This document shows positions 36,767-45,874 of a stretch of 64,000 bases of DNA, piece after piece. The notes below the pieces were generated by a model that was not told where the DNA came from, made no database searches, and was given only the letters and a program-made list of their open reading frames with translations. The translations under genes were made by a program, and so were the position numbers. This stretch comes from Pseudomonas marginalis (lineage in GTDB: Bacteria > Pseudomonadota > Gammaproteobacteria > Pseudomonadales > Pseudomonadaceae): contig NZ_VTFG01000001.1 of NCBI RefSeq assembly GCF_008692035.1, positions 372,001 through 436,000 on the forward strand. The letters run 5' to 3'. Position 1 is the first letter of the stretch; each line of letters begins with the position of its first letter.

Positions 36767-37153
36767 TCATCTGAGGGGGGCGAGGGTTGTGTGTTGCAAC
36801 AGCGTGTCGATCACCTGGTACAGCTCTTTGTAGCGCAGCGGCTTGCTGATGTAGGCATCGCAACCGGCCAGCCGGGTCTTTTCACGGTCTTCCTTCATGG
36901 CCATGGCGGTGAGGGCAATCACCGGGATATGGGCGGTGTGCGGGTCCTGCTTGAGCAGTGCGGTAGCGGCCAGGCCATCCATGCCAGGCAGCTGGATGTC
37001 CATCAGGATCAACGCCGGTTGGGCTTCGCGGGCCAGGGTCAGGCCGCTCTCGGCGTCGGCGGCCCACACCACCGTGTGGCCGGCGTTGACCAGCAGCAGC
37101 CGGGCCAGGCGCATATTGGCCTCGTTGTCTTCGACGATCAGGATATGGGCCAT
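36767..37153 (-). CDS. Stand-alone CheY-like response regulator
   Basis: 128 residues, receiver only: ILIVEDNEANMRLARLLL, acceptor Asp in ALILMDIQLPGMDG, VIALTAMAMKED and Lys in YISKPLRYKEL. The start overlaps the end of the kinase gene by 16 bases. It resembles the single-domain regulators of the DivK type and probably relays phosphate between the kinase and the EAL regulator. Confidence 0.92.
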   Translation of the reverse strand: MAHILIVEDNEANMRLARLLLVNAGHTVVWAADAESGLTLAREAQPALILMDIQLPGMDGLAATALLKQDPHTAHIPVIALTAMAMKEDREKTRLAGCDAYISKPLRYKELYQVIDTLLQHTTLAPLR

Positions 37154-38487
37154 TCAGCCTCCGTGCCCCGGTGGAGTGGCAGCCACACCACAAAACGAGC
37201 GCCCAGGCCTTCACGGCTGGCCACCGCAACGCTGCCGCCATGCAGGTCGGTGAGTTGCTTGACCATCGCCAAGCCCAGGCCGGTGCCTTCGAATTTGCGC
37301 GCCAGGCTGCTGTCGATCTGGCTGAAGGCCTTGAACAGCTTGCCCATGTCGTCCTCGGCAATACCGATGCCGGTGTCGCTGACGCTCAATTCGAGGAACT
37401 GCTGGTGGGCGCTGGGTTGCAGGACAAACCCGTGCATCGGCCAATCGCCGGGCACTCGCCCGACCTGTTCGCGGGCCACCTGGCGCACCGCCAGGGTCAC
37501 GGAACTGCCGTGCTCGCTGAACTTCACCGCATTGGCCAGCAGGTTGTAGATGATCTGCTTGGTCTTGCGCAGGTCCAGGGCCAGTGTGCCGAAGTCGCCC
37601 TGGCTTTCGAGCTTCAACTGGATGCGTTGCAGGGCGGCTTTTTCGCGCACGATCAACAGGCTGTTGGCGAGCAACCCCGCCAGTTCCACGGACTCCAGCT
37701 CCAGGTCCATCATCCCGGCTTCGACCTTGGACAGGTCGAGAATGTCGTTGATCAGCGACAACAAGTGCTGGCCGCTGGTAAAGATGTCGCCGATGTATTC
37801 GCGCTGGGTCTCACTCATGTCGCCCACCAGCCCGTCCTTCAACGCCTCGGAAAAACCGATCACCGCATTCAGCGGTGTGCGCAATTCGTGGGACATGGTG
37901 GCGAGGAATTCGGATTTCATATGGCTGGCATGTTCCAGCTCCAGGTTCTTTTCCTCCAGCGCGCGCTCAAAGCCTTTGCGCTCGGCTTCTTCCTGTTTGC
38001 GTGCGGTGTTGTCGGTACCGATCAACAGGTAACCGATGATGGTGTCATGACGGTTGCGCAGCGCCGTCACCGAGACCATGGCCGACAGGCGGCTGCCGTC
38101 CTTGCGGATATAGGTCAGCTCGTAAATATCCTCGATGCCACGGGAGGCCTTGAACACCAGGGCTTCGAAACCCGGCGTGATCGGCGTGTCCAGCTCCAGG
38201 CTGAGGGCGGCGGCGCGGGTGATCAGTTCGGCGGGGTCGGAGATATCGGCGGGGGTGATGCGGTTGAGGACATCCTCGGCGGCATAGCCGAGCATGCGTT
38301 CTGCGCCGACATTGAAGATCTGGATCACGCCCTTTTCATCGGTGGCGATGCTGGAGAAGTAGGCGCTGTTGAAGATTGCGTCTTGCAGGGCACCGGTTTT
38401 CAGCAGGGTCTTCTGGCGTTTGAATTCGACGATTTTTTCGGCCCGCGATTGGGCTTCAAGCGGTGGTCCAGTGACGGGTTTGTCCAT
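37138..38487 (-). CDS. PAS-domain hybrid-less sensor histidine kinase
   Basis: 449 residues from ATG 38487; upstream in-frame codons are less likely. There is no membrane segment, so it is cytoplasmic. PAS domain at about residues 35-165 (AIFNSAYFSSIATDEKGVIQ, ILNVGAERMLGY-like), then a coiled coil, H-box SEFLATMSHELRTPLNAVIG with the phospho-His, N-box LANAVKFSEHG, and G-boxes DTGIGIAEDD and FEGTGLGLAMVKQL. First gene of the kinase/CheY/EAL operon; the PAS ligand is unknown. Confidence 0.92.
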   Translation of the reverse strand: MDKPVTGPPLEAQSRAEKIVEFKRQKTLLKTGALQDAIFNSAYFSSIATDEKGVIQIFNVGAERMLGYAAEDVLNRITPADISDPAELITRAAALSLELDTPITPGFEALVFKASRGIEDIYELTYIRKDGSRLSAMVSVTALRNRHDTIIGYLLIGTDNTARKQEEAERKGFERALEEKNLELEHASHMKSEFLATMSHELRTPLNAVIGFSEALKDGLVGDMSETQREYIGDIFTSGQHLLSLINDILDLSKVEAGMMDLELESVELAGLLANSLLIVREKAALQRIQLKLESQGDFGTLALDLRKTKQIIYNLLANAVKFSEHGSSVTLAVRQVAREQVGRVPGDWPMHGFVLQPSAHQQFLELSVSDTGIGIAEDDMGKLFKAFSQIDSSLARKFEGTGLGLAMVKQLTDLHGGSVAVASREGLGARFVVWLPLHRGTEAEWPIS

Positions 38488-38828
38488 GGCGGTGTTTTCC
38501 AGGCAGATCGGCCCGGCCGTGTCGATGACAGGGCCGCAGAGCATGCTCACAGAAAATCGCGTGGACGCGATGAGGAGGAGATGAGATCCCCGGACAATAG
38601 CAGATACCGCCCGCACTACGGTATGGATACCCTCAAACGGGTGTACGCCGACACAGGGCGGCGCGGCTTAGAGCACTCAGGTGCTGATGACTTGGTTATC
38701 GACATCTATCAATTAGTTAGTTGGGTGTTGCAATACGCAGGTTTAATTCGACGCCTTTTTGGCGAGCGCATGACCGCTAATAATCAGTTACTTTTGCGCG
38801 CTCCCGTAATAGAGCGAATTGATATGGC

Positions 38829-38850
38829 CAACTGTTATTTATGACAGTGT
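38829..38850 (+). promoter_or_regulatory. Lux-box-like element D, upstream of the M60 peptidase
   Basis: AACTGTTATTTATGACAGTG (core 38830-38849) matches element B in 17 of 22 positions, keeps the CT-N12-AG layout and has the same orientation relative to its gene as A, B and C. It ends about 107 bases before the ATG; TAGTGT lies some 21 bases after it as a possible -10. Weaker than A-C, and in AT-rich DNA where chance matches are more likely. Confidence 0.45.
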
Positions 38851-38956
38851 CAAAATTAATCTGCCGGGCGTAGTGTCGAGCCTATCCAGCTTAGTCTGTG
38901 TAGAGATTTTTACGCGCTGGCTTTCAAGCTGGCACTACGTTACTAAAGAGGTGATC

Positions 38957-40654
38957 ATGGAAAATAACATGTTTACTTTCCCTTTGGAAAGCCTGGACTT
39001 GGATACAGAGTCATCATCCGCGAATTATTCCAGTACTCGATACTTTCGGATGATTATTCTGGAACTTTTTCACGGGGCAAATGTAATTGCTATCTCTGGT
39101 TTCGAGGCCAGAAGTGAAACTGGCGCAATCATCGACAAATCAACATGGTGCATACATGAGGTCACCAATCAAAATGCTTCGAATTTGGCGGAAAATGTCC
39201 TGGATGAAAACCCAGAAACTTTCTGGTCCACTGATAATTTACCTGAGTTGCGAGGTCACTACATTACTATCGATATGGGGCGCGAGCATACTATCGGCTC
39301 TATTTGTTATATTCCGGTGCAAAATACAATTCGAACAACTCACGGTCGAATAAAATCCTATGCATTGGCTTTTTATAATGATCACACAGGCTGGCGAACC
39401 GTTAAACATGGAAGTTTTAATCCCGGAAACGCGCCTCAAGATATCGTCTTAATTCAATATACGGATAGGCAGGACCTGTTTTTCATTTCCAGAAAGCATT
39501 CTCATGTCGAGGACATGATAGACAGAGGTTTTTCTGCTCCCAGAGCCGAGTTTGAACCAACAGGTCTCTACTGTTCAGCAACCGGCTCCTTCTATGTATA
39601 TATAGAGAGGGATCTGCCGGGCAATATCGACATCGAGCTATTCATTGGAACAATGGGCCGTCAACCGACGCCGTCCCGGTACAAGTTAACAAAAGGGGCA
39701 AATATCATAACGCCGGGACGAGAGGGACTTCTGTATGTCTCAACGATCCATCCAGATCGAAAATTTCTAGTCCCTATCTCTTTCAGAAACGTCAGTCGCT
39801 CAGCTTATTATGTGCTCGGAAAAACCACTCGGGACGAATGGCGTCTCGCGCTCGCCACGTCGGCACATATTCCGGTCGCTCAGCTTTCAAGTGGAAAAGC
39901 CATCATCGCCATAACGGTAGCTAATGCCAGAAAGTATGAAGATGAAAATATTGATGAGCTCCTGAATAGTTATAATCGGATTATTTCCAGGGTCGACGAG
40001 GTGTGCGGGCTTAATCAGAGTGATAGCACAACCCTTCATTGGCCGACCCAGTCCTATTACCAACTTAACGAGAGCGATAGCGATGACGTATATATGTATG
40101 CCAGCTACTACCATATAGGATTTCATCGCGAAACGGCACATGCTTTCATCACGGTGGGGGGGTTAACAGGGTACAACGGTTGGGGGCCTTGGCATGAGAT
40201 TGGGCACTGGTGCCAAATGCCTCTGTGGAACTGGATTGGCACTACGGAATCAACAAATAATGTGATAGCTGCGGCAATGGAGTCTTTGTTTGGAGTACAA
40301 CCGACCTATATAGATAGGTACGGTGGAAGAGAGCAGGCGGAGAGGTGGCTGGAACGAGATGATAAAAAAATAGAAACGGCGGGCAATATGATTAACTTTG
40401 TCATGTTTAATAGGCTCACAGAACTATTTGGCACAGGATTTTATCCAATGCTCTATAGGGAATACAGAAGGGTTTTCAAGAATCCTGACTTCATCAGAGA
40501 CACGACGACCTCAGACCTTCGGCGAGATATGTTCGCGTCCATTTCGTCAAAGTGCGCCGGTAAAAACCTGATTCGACACTTTGAGTATTGGGGGTTTGAT
40601 CTGTCAGATCGTACAAAGCAGAGAATCGTCGACCTGAATTACCCCGAGCTTTAA
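38957..40654 (+). CDS. M60 (enhancin-like) metallopeptidase with F5/8-type-C carbohydrate-binding domain
   Basis: 565 residues from ATG 38957 (AGAGGTG just upstream). Residues about 25-155 resemble a discoidin/CBM32 domain: ISGFEARSETGAIIDKSTWC, VLDENPETFWSTDNLPELRG then YITIDMGREHTIGSICYIP. The catalytic part has the M60 gluzincin motif WHEIGHWCQMPLWNW with His413, Glu414 and His417, and TGYNGWGP before it. M60 enzymes cleave mucin-type glycoproteins, and viral enhancins degrade insect gut mucin. No signal peptide is seen. Base composition is clearly more AT-rich than the neighbours, suggesting recent transfer. Confidence 0.88.
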   Translation: MENNMFTFPLESLDLDTESSSANYSSTRYFRMIILELFHGANVIAISGFEARSETGAIIDKSTWCIHEVTNQNASNLAENVLDENPETFWSTDNLPELRGHYITIDMGREHTIGSICYIPVQNTIRTTHGRIKSYALAFYNDHTGWRTVKHGSFNPGNAPQDIVLIQYTDRQDLFFISRKHSHVEDMIDRGFSAPRAEFEPTGLYCSATGSFYVYIERDLPGNIDIELFIGTMGRQPTPSRYKLTKGANIITPGREGLLYVSTIHPDRKFLVPISFRNVSRSAYYVLGKTTRDEWRLALATSAHIPVAQLSSGKAIIAITVANARKYEDENIDELLNSYNRIISRVDEVCGLNQSDSTTLHWPTQSYYQLNESDSDDVYMYASYYHIGFHRETAHAFITVGGLTGYNGWGPWHEIGHWCQMPLWNWIGTTESTNNVIAAAMESLFGVQPTYIDRYGGREQAERWLERDDKKIETAGNMINFVMFNRLTELFGTGFYPMLYREYRRVFKNPDFIRDTTTSDLRRDMFASISSKCAGKNLIRHFEYWGFDLSDRTKQRIVDLNYPEL

Positions 40655-40699
40655 CCAAGTGGAAGGGGTTGAGTGCCATTCTCGCGCTCCATGGAGCCG

Positions 40700-41049
40700 A
40701 CATGGGGCATGCCGCGATGCTGAGCATGGTGTGGACTGCTGGCGGTGAGTCGAAGGCATTGCCACGGCTGTAGAAACGCTCGAACAGCCGCTCACTCTGG
40801 CTTTCGTCGATGCCAGGCCCCTGATCGTCGACGCTCGGAACCCCATCCCCTTGCTGTTTTGCACAACCCCACGGTAATCATCCCATGCTCCGGGGAGAAG
40901 TTCGCGGCGTTGGTCACCAGGTTGGTCAGGGCGATGTTGATTGCGCCGGCATCGGTTGTGACGCGGTACTGGGCATCGTCGACATCGAACACCAGATCGA
41001 GGCCTTTGCTCAGCGGCCAGGGTGTCAGCTGAATAAGCGTTTCACGCAC
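40700..41049 (-). pseudogene. Remnant of a sensor histidine kinase (ATPase domain), frameshifted
   Basis: Minus-strand frame from 41049 gives LDLVFDVDDAQYRVTTDAGA then IALTNLVTNAANFSPEHGM, an HATPase N-box. After about base 40850 the match continues in another frame: DDQGPGIDESQSERLFERFY then SRGNAFDS, the G1 and F boxes. The dimerisation domain is missing and the G2 box is lost, with similarity fading near 40700. It resembles TctE/QseC-type kinases. One frameshift plus truncation at both ends marks it as dead. Confidence 0.75.
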
Positions 41050-41210
41050 TGGTGGCGGTGGACCCCGACCTGGCCAAGCAACTCAAGCACTGGCATGAGT
41101 GGCCGGGCAGCGCCGGCTATTGGTTGATCGGCCTGCATGCTGCCGCGGGGCTGTTCCACCATTACTGGGTGCGTGACAACACCCTGGTGCGCATGCTGCC
41201 AAAACGTTAA
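41049..41210 (+). pseudogene. Remnant of a cytochrome b561 gene (C-terminal 53 codons)
   Basis: The plus-strand frame reads KQLKHWHEWPGSAGYWLIGL then HAAAGLFHHYWVRDNTLVRM and LPKR before TAA. This is the C-terminal end of the YodB/CybB-type cytochrome b561, including the haem-ligand His region of the last helices. The rest of the gene is absent; the fragment abuts the kinase remnant in opposite orientation at about 41049. Confidence 0.8.
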
Positions 41211-41241
41211 AAATGCCGAAATTGCACTTTATGCGCTTGAT

Positions 41242-41285
41242 GAAACGTTTCTTCTGGCGACAAACGGCCTGCGCAAGCGCTTGCG
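41242..41285 (+). promoter_or_regulatory. Two LacI-family operator palindromes before the sugar transporter operon
   Basis: GAAACGTTTC (41242-41251) and CGCAAGCGCTTGCG (41272-41285) are perfect palindromes with the central CG expected of LacI-family operators. Their centres are 32 bases apart, about three helical turns, so a dimer or tetramer could bind both on one face. The likely ligand-responsive regulator is the LacI-type gene at 44866. Confidence 0.7.
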
Positions 41286-41347
41286 TAAGTAAATGTATCT
41301 GATTAGAGTCGGTGGCAATCGGCTCTGATCAAAGGGGGCTGAACGAC

Positions 41348-41360
41348 AAAAATAATAAAA
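41348..41360 (+). promoter_or_regulatory. Hfq/Crc catabolite-repression motif in the transporter leader
   Basis: The run AAAAATAATAAAA contains two overlapping perfect AANAANAA motifs and lies directly upstream of the CAGGAG ribosome-binding site of the ATPase gene. This position is typical for Crc/Hfq-repressed Pseudomonas sugar uptake genes. Confidence 0.6.
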
Positions 41361-41374
41361 CCAGGAGCTCATTG

Positions 41375-42907
41375 ATGAGCCTTGAACCCTTGCTCGAGAT
41401 GCAGGGCATCAGCAAAACCTTCAACGGTTTGCGCGTGCTCAAGAATGTCGGCCTGAAGGTCTACCCCGGCGAAATCCACGCCTTGATGGGGGAGAACGGC
41501 GCCGGCAAATCGACCCTGATGAAAATCCTCTCCGGCGCTTACCAGGCCGATCCCGGCGGTGAAATCCGCATGGCCGGCCAGGCCGTCGCCACCTTTACCC
41601 CCGCCACCGCCAAAGCCCTCGGCATCGCCGTGATCTACCAGGAATTGAGCCTGTGCCCGAACCTGAGCGTGGCCGAGAACATCTACCTGGGCCGCGAACT
41701 GCGCCGTGGCTGGACCATCGACCGCCAGGGCATGCAAGCCGGTTGCGTCGAAGTGCTGCAACGCCTGGGCGCCGAATTCACCCCGGCCACTAAGGTCAGC
41801 AGCCTGTCGATTGCCGAGCGTCAGCTGGTGGAAATTGCCCGGGCCTTGCACGCCCACGCCAGGATCCTGGTGATGGACGAACCGACCACGCCGCTGTCGT
41901 CCCGCGAGACCGACCGCCTGTTTGCGCTGATCAAGCAACTGCGCAGCCAGGGCCTGGCGATCATCTACATCAGTCATCGCATGGCCGAGATCTATGAACT
42001 GTCGGACCGTGTCTCGGTGCTGCGCGACGGCCAATACATCGGCGAACTGAGCCGCGACGCGCTGTCGGCCGAAGTCCTCGTGAAGATGATGGTGGGCCGC
42101 GATCTGTCCGGTTTCTACAAGAAGGAACACGCCGCCTACGACCCCGGCGCGGTGGTGATGCGTGTGCGTGATATGGCCGATGGCAAGCGCGTGCGTAATT
42201 GCAGTTTCGACCTGCATGCCGGTGAAGTGCTGGGTATCGCCGGGCTGGTGGGGGCAGGGCGCACCGAGTTGGCGCGGCTGATCTTCGCCGCCGATCCGCG
42301 CACCAGCGGCACCCTGGAAGTGGTGGGCAAGACCGTGACCCAACTGCGCAACCCGGCGGATGCGATTCGTGCCGGCGTGGTGTACCTCACCGAAGACCGC
42401 AAGGCCCAGGGCCTGTTCCTAGACATGAGCGTGGCCGACAACATCAACGTCTGCGCCTGTGTGCCGGATGCCCGCGCCGGTGGCGTGCTCGACCGTGGCC
42501 ATGGCTTGAAACGTGCCAATGATGCAATCAAGTCACTGTCGATTCGCGTGGCGTCGGGCAAGGTCAATGTCGGCACGCTGTCCGGCGGCAACCAGCAGAA
42601 GGTCCTGCTGGCGCGGCTGCTGGAGGTCAAGCCCCACGTGCTGATCCTCGACGAACCCACACGCGGCGTGGACATCGGCTCCAAGTCCGAGATCTACCGC
42701 ATCATCAATCAACTGGCGCAGGCCGGCGTGGGCATCGTGGTGATCTCCAGCGAGCTGCCGGAAATCATCGGCACCTGCGACCGGGTGCTGATCATGCGCG
42801 AAGGCCAGTTGGTGGCCGAAGTCGGCGGGGCCTCCGGCCACGTCATCTCCCAGGAACGTATTATTGACCTCGCCACCGGTGGCGATCAGGTGGTTGCCCA
42901 TGGCTGA
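41375..42907 (+). CDS. Sugar ABC transporter, duplicated ATPase (RbsA/XylG-type)
   Basis: 510 residues from ATG 41375 (CAGGAG seven bases upstream). Two ATP-binding cassettes: the first has Walker [10 protein letters not shown], signature [15 protein letters not shown] and Walker [14 protein letters not shown]; the second has a degenerate P-loop [13 protein letters not shown], signature [15 protein letters not shown] and [11 protein letters not shown]. This is the carbohydrate uptake (CUT2) pattern. It energises import of a pentose-type sugar with the permease and binding protein downstream. Regulated by the palindromes and Crc motif ahead of it. Confidence 0.93.
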   Translation: MSLEPLLEMQGISKTFNGLRVLKNVGLKVYPGEIHALMGENGAGKSTLMKILSGAYQADPGGEIRMAGQAVATFTPATAKALGIAVIYQELSLCPNLSVAENIYLGRELRRGWTIDRQGMQAGCVEVLQRLGAEFTPATKVSSLSIAERQLVEIARALHAHARILVMDEPTTPLSSRETDRLFALIKQLRSQGLAIIYISHRMAEIYELSDRVSVLRDGQYIGELSRDALSAEVLVKMMVGRDLSGFYKKEHAAYDPGAVVMRVRDMADGKRVRNCSFDLHAGEVLGIAGLVGAGRTELARLIFAADPRTSGTLEVVGKTVTQLRNPADAIRAGVVYLTEDRKAQGLFLDMSVADNINVCACVPDARAGGVLDRGHGLKRANDAIKSLSIRVASGKVNVGTLSGGNQQKVLLARLLEVKPHVLILDEPTRGVDIGSKSEIYRIINQLAQAGVGIVVISSELPEIIGTCDRVLIMREGQLVAEVGGASGHVISQERIIDLATGGDQVVAHG

Positions 42908-43877
42908 TTCGATGATTGCAACAACAGGCAAGGCCGAACGTGCCCGCGAACTGATGCGCACCGTCGGCATGTTGCCGGTGTTGATTTTGCTGCTGGTGGG
43001 CTTCGCCCTGGCCAGCGAGAACTTCCTGACCATGCAGAACCTGTCGATCATCACCCAGCAGGCCTCGGTCAACGTGGTGCTGGCGGCGGGCATGACCTTT
43101 GTGATCCTAACCGCGGGGATCGACCTGTCGGTGGGGGCGATCCTGGCGGCGTCGGCCGTGGTGGCGTTGCAGGCGTCGATGTCGCCGCAGTTCGGCATGT
43201 TCGGGATTGCCGCCGGTATCGGCTTCGGCCTGCTGCTGGGCCTGGTCAACGGCGGGTTGATTGCCTTTATGCGCCTGCCGCCGTTTATCGTCACCCTTGG
43301 CGCACTCACCGCCATGCGCGGCCTGGCGCGTCTGCTGGCCGATGACAAGACCGTGTTCAACCCCGACCTGCCGTTTGCCTTTATCGGCAACGACTCGATC
43401 CTTGGCGTGCCGTGGCTGGTGGTGATCGCCGTGGCGGTGGTGGCGCTGTCGTGGTTCATCCTGCGCCGCACGGTGATGGGCGTGCAGATCTATTCGGTAG
43501 GCGGCAACCCCGAAGCGGCGCGACTCTCCGGGATCAAGGTGTGGAAGGTGCTGCTGTTCGTCTACGCCATGTCCGGCGCGTTGGCCGGGCTGGGTGCGGT
43601 GATGAGCGCCTCGCGCCTGTTCGCTGCCAATGGCCTGCAACTGGGGCAATCCTACGAGCTGGATGCGATTGCCGCCGTGATCCTCGGCGGTACCAGTTTT
43701 ACCGGTGGCGTCGGCACCATCGGCGGCACGCTGATCGGCGCGCTGATCATCGCGGTACTCACCAACGGCCTGGTGCTGCTGGGGGTGTCGGACATCTGGC
43801 AGTACATCATCAAGGGCATCGTGATCATCGGCGCAGTCGCGCTGGATCGCTACCGCCAGTCCGGTGCACGGACCTGA
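42900..43877 (+). CDS. Sugar ABC transporter permease (RbsC-type)
   Basis: 325 residues from ATG 42900, overlapping the ATPase stop by eight bases. Around ten hydrophobic segments. CUT2 signatures: [32 protein letters not shown] and [20 protein letters not shown]. It forms the inner membrane channel; the ATPase is the first gene and the binding protein the third in one operon. Confidence 0.93.
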   Translation: MADSMIATTGKAERARELMRTVGMLPVLILLLVGFALASENFLTMQNLSIITQQASVNVVLAAGMTFVILTAGIDLSVGAILAASAVVALQASMSPQFGMFGIAAGIGFGLLLGLVNGGLIAFMRLPPFIVTLGALTAMRGLARLLADDKTVFNPDLPFAFIGNDSILGVPWLVVIAVAVVALSWFILRRTVMGVQIYSVGGNPEAARLSGIKVWKVLLFVYAMSGALAGLGAVMSASRLFAANGLQLGQSYELDAIAAVILGGTSFTGGVGTIGGTLIGALIIAVLTNGLVLLGVSDIWQYIIKGIVIIGAVALDRYRQSGART

Positions 43878-43911
43878 TTTCACTCATACAACAATCACAA
43901 GAGAGACCCGC

Positions 43912-44844
43912 ATGAACCTTAAACGCATGTTTCCCGTCATTGCCTTGGCTGCCCTGATGTCCCAAGCCGCAGAGGCCCGCGAACTCAAGGCCCTGGGCAT
44001 CAGCATGGGCTCGCTCGGCAACCCGTATTTCGTGACCCTGGCCGATGGCGCCACGGCCCGGGCCAAGGAGCTGAACCCCAACGTCAAGGTCACTTCGGTG
44101 TCGGCCGACTATGACCTGAGCAAGCAATTTTCGCAGATCGACAACTTTATCTCGTCCAAGGTCGACCTGATCCTGATCAACGCCGTCGACCCTTCGGCCA
44201 TGGCCTCGGCGATCAAGAAAGCCCGCGATGCCGGCATCGTCGTGGTGGCGGTGGATGTGGACGCCAAGGGCGTGAATGCCACCGTGCAGACCGACAACGT
44301 CGAAGCCGGCAAGCTGGCCTGCCAATACCTGGTGGACAAGCTTGCCGGCAAGGGCAACGTGATTATCCAGAACGGCCCGCAAGTCACCGCCGTGACCGAC
44401 CGCGTCAAAGGCTGTAAAGCCGCATTGGCCGGCGCGCCGGAGATCAAGGTGCTGTCCGACGACCAGGACGGCAAAGGCTCCCGCGAAGGCGGCCTGAACG
44501 TGATGCAGGGCTACCTCACGCGCTTCCCGAAAATCGACGGCCTGTTTGCGATCAACGACCCCCAGGCCATCGGCAGCGACCTGGCGGCCAAGCAGCTCAA
44601 GCGCAGCGGCATCATCATCACCTCGGTGGACGGCGCGCCGGATATCGAGAACGCGCTGAAGACCGATACCCAGATCCAGGCGTCAGCCAGCCAGGACCCA
44701 TGGGCCATGGCGCAGACGGCGGTGAATGTCGGCAATGACCTGCTCAACGACAAGGCCCCGGCCGAAGCGGTGACCCTGCTCACGCCAAAACTGATCACCC
44801 GCGACAACGTCGGTACGTACAGTGGCTGGTCGAGTAAACATTGA
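43912..44844 (+). CDS. Periplasmic pentose-type sugar-binding protein (RbsB-like)
   Basis: 310 residues with a signal peptide (KRMFPVIALAALMSQAAEA). The mature protein is a type I periplasmic binding fold of the ribose/galactose group: LGISMGSLGNPYFVTLADGA, DLILINAVDPSAMASAIKKA, VVVAVDVDAKGVNATVQTDN and IDGLFAINDPQAIGSDLAAK. ATG 43912 follows GAGAGACCCGC. The ligand cannot be read directly; the adjacent xylulokinase suggests a pentulose, pentitol or xylose rather than ribose, since no ribokinase gene is present. Confidence 0.9.
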   Translation: MNLKRMFPVIALAALMSQAAEARELKALGISMGSLGNPYFVTLADGATARAKELNPNVKVTSVSADYDLSKQFSQIDNFISSKVDLILINAVDPSAMASAIKKARDAGIVVVAVDVDAKGVNATVQTDNVEAGKLACQYLVDKLAGKGNVIIQNGPQVTAVTDRVKGCKAALAGAPEIKVLSDDQDGKGSREGGLNVMQGYLTRFPKIDGLFAINDPQAIGSDLAAKQLKRSGIIITSVDGAPDIENALKTDTQIQASASQDPWAMAQTAVNVGNDLLNDKAPAEAVTLLTPKLITRDNVGTYSGWSSKH

Positions 44845-44865
44845 TAGCGTGAGAGGAACAGCGTC

Positions 44866-45858
44866 GTGGTGACCATGGATGACGTGGCAAGCAGGGCGGG
44901 GGTGTCGACGTCGACCGTGTCACACGTGTTGAACGGCACCCGCAAGGTCAGCCCGGCCACGGTGCTGGCGGTGCAGCGGGCGATCCAGGCGCTGGGGTAT
45001 ATCCCCAACACCCTGGCGCGCTCGCTGGCGCGGTCGAGTACCAACACGATCGGCGTGGCGATCTCGGCGCTGTCCAACCATTACTTCAGCGAGACGGTGC
45101 ACGCGATTGAAACCGAGTGCGCCAAGCACGGCTACATGATGCTGTTTGTCGACACCCACGACGACCCGGAGCAGGAGCTGCGGGTCGTCATGGCGCTGCA
45201 TCATCGGCGGGTCGACGGTATCGTGCTGGCGCCGTCGAACGGCTCGATGGCCCTGGAATACCTGCGCGCCAACGAGATTCCGGCGGTGCTGGTGGACCGC
45301 ATGATGAGCGAGCAGTTTGACCAGGTCGGGGTGGAGAATGCCCAGGCCACCCAGGCCCTGATTGAGCACCTGATCGGTCACGGGCACCGCCGCATCGGCT
45401 TTATCGCCGGGCGCACGGGTTTCAGTACTACGGATGAGCGGGTAGCGGGTTACCGCGCGGCGTTGCACGCGGCGGGGCTGGCCTTCGATCCGCAGCTGCT
45501 GGTCAACGGTGGCTCCAACACCGAACCGGCGCGCCAGGCCACGGCGCAGTTGCTGGACCTGGCTTCGCCACCCACGGCGATCATGGCCGGCAATAACCTG
45601 ATGACCCTCGGCGCGATGCACGCTCTGCGTGACGCGCAGCTTGAAGTGCCGAGACAAATGGCCCTGGTGGGCTTTGATGATTTTGACTGGGCGGATTTTT
45701 TCGTGCCGCGCCTGAGCCTGATCGCACAGCCGGTCAAGGCCCTTGGCGCCCGCGCGGTCGACCTGTTGCTGCAACGTATGGCGTCGCCTGACGCACCGCC
45801 CCAGAGCGTGCGCCTGGCGCCGACCCTGCAGTTACGTAACTCCTGTGGCTGTCCTTGA
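44866..45858 (+). CDS. LacI-family transcriptional regulator of the sugar operon
   Basis: 330 residues from GTG 44866 (GAGGA eight bases upstream); ATG 44875 is the alternative. N-terminal helix-turn-helix TMDDVASRAGVSTSTVSHVL and hinge RSSTNTIGVAIS, followed by a sugar-binding-protein-like effector domain (RIGFIAGRTGFSTTDERVAG, MALVGFDDFDWADFF). It is located inside the operon it probably represses through the two palindromes at 41242-41285, with induction by the transported sugar. Confidence 0.93.
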   Translation: MVTMDDVASRAGVSTSTVSHVLNGTRKVSPATVLAVQRAIQALGYIPNTLARSLARSSTNTIGVAISALSNHYFSETVHAIETECAKHGYMMLFVDTHDDPEQELRVVMALHHRRVDGIVLAPSNGSMALEYLRANEIPAVLVDRMMSEQFDQVGVENAQATQALIEHLIGHGHRRIGFIAGRTGFSTTDERVAGYRAALHAAGLAFDPQLLVNGGSNTEPARQATAQLLDLASPPTAIMAGNNLMTLGAMHALRDAQLEVPRQMALVGFDDFDWADFFVPRLSLIAQPVKALGARAVDLLLQRMASPDAPPQSVRLAPTLQLRNSCGCP

Positions 45859-45874
45859 TGGGAATAACACACGC

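Noticed and set aside
35618..38844. Long plus-strand frames opposite the EAL, CheY and kinase genes (643 and 557 codons)
   Set aside because: Both are shadows of the kinase/regulator operon; composition is His/Gln/Gly-rich without motifs.
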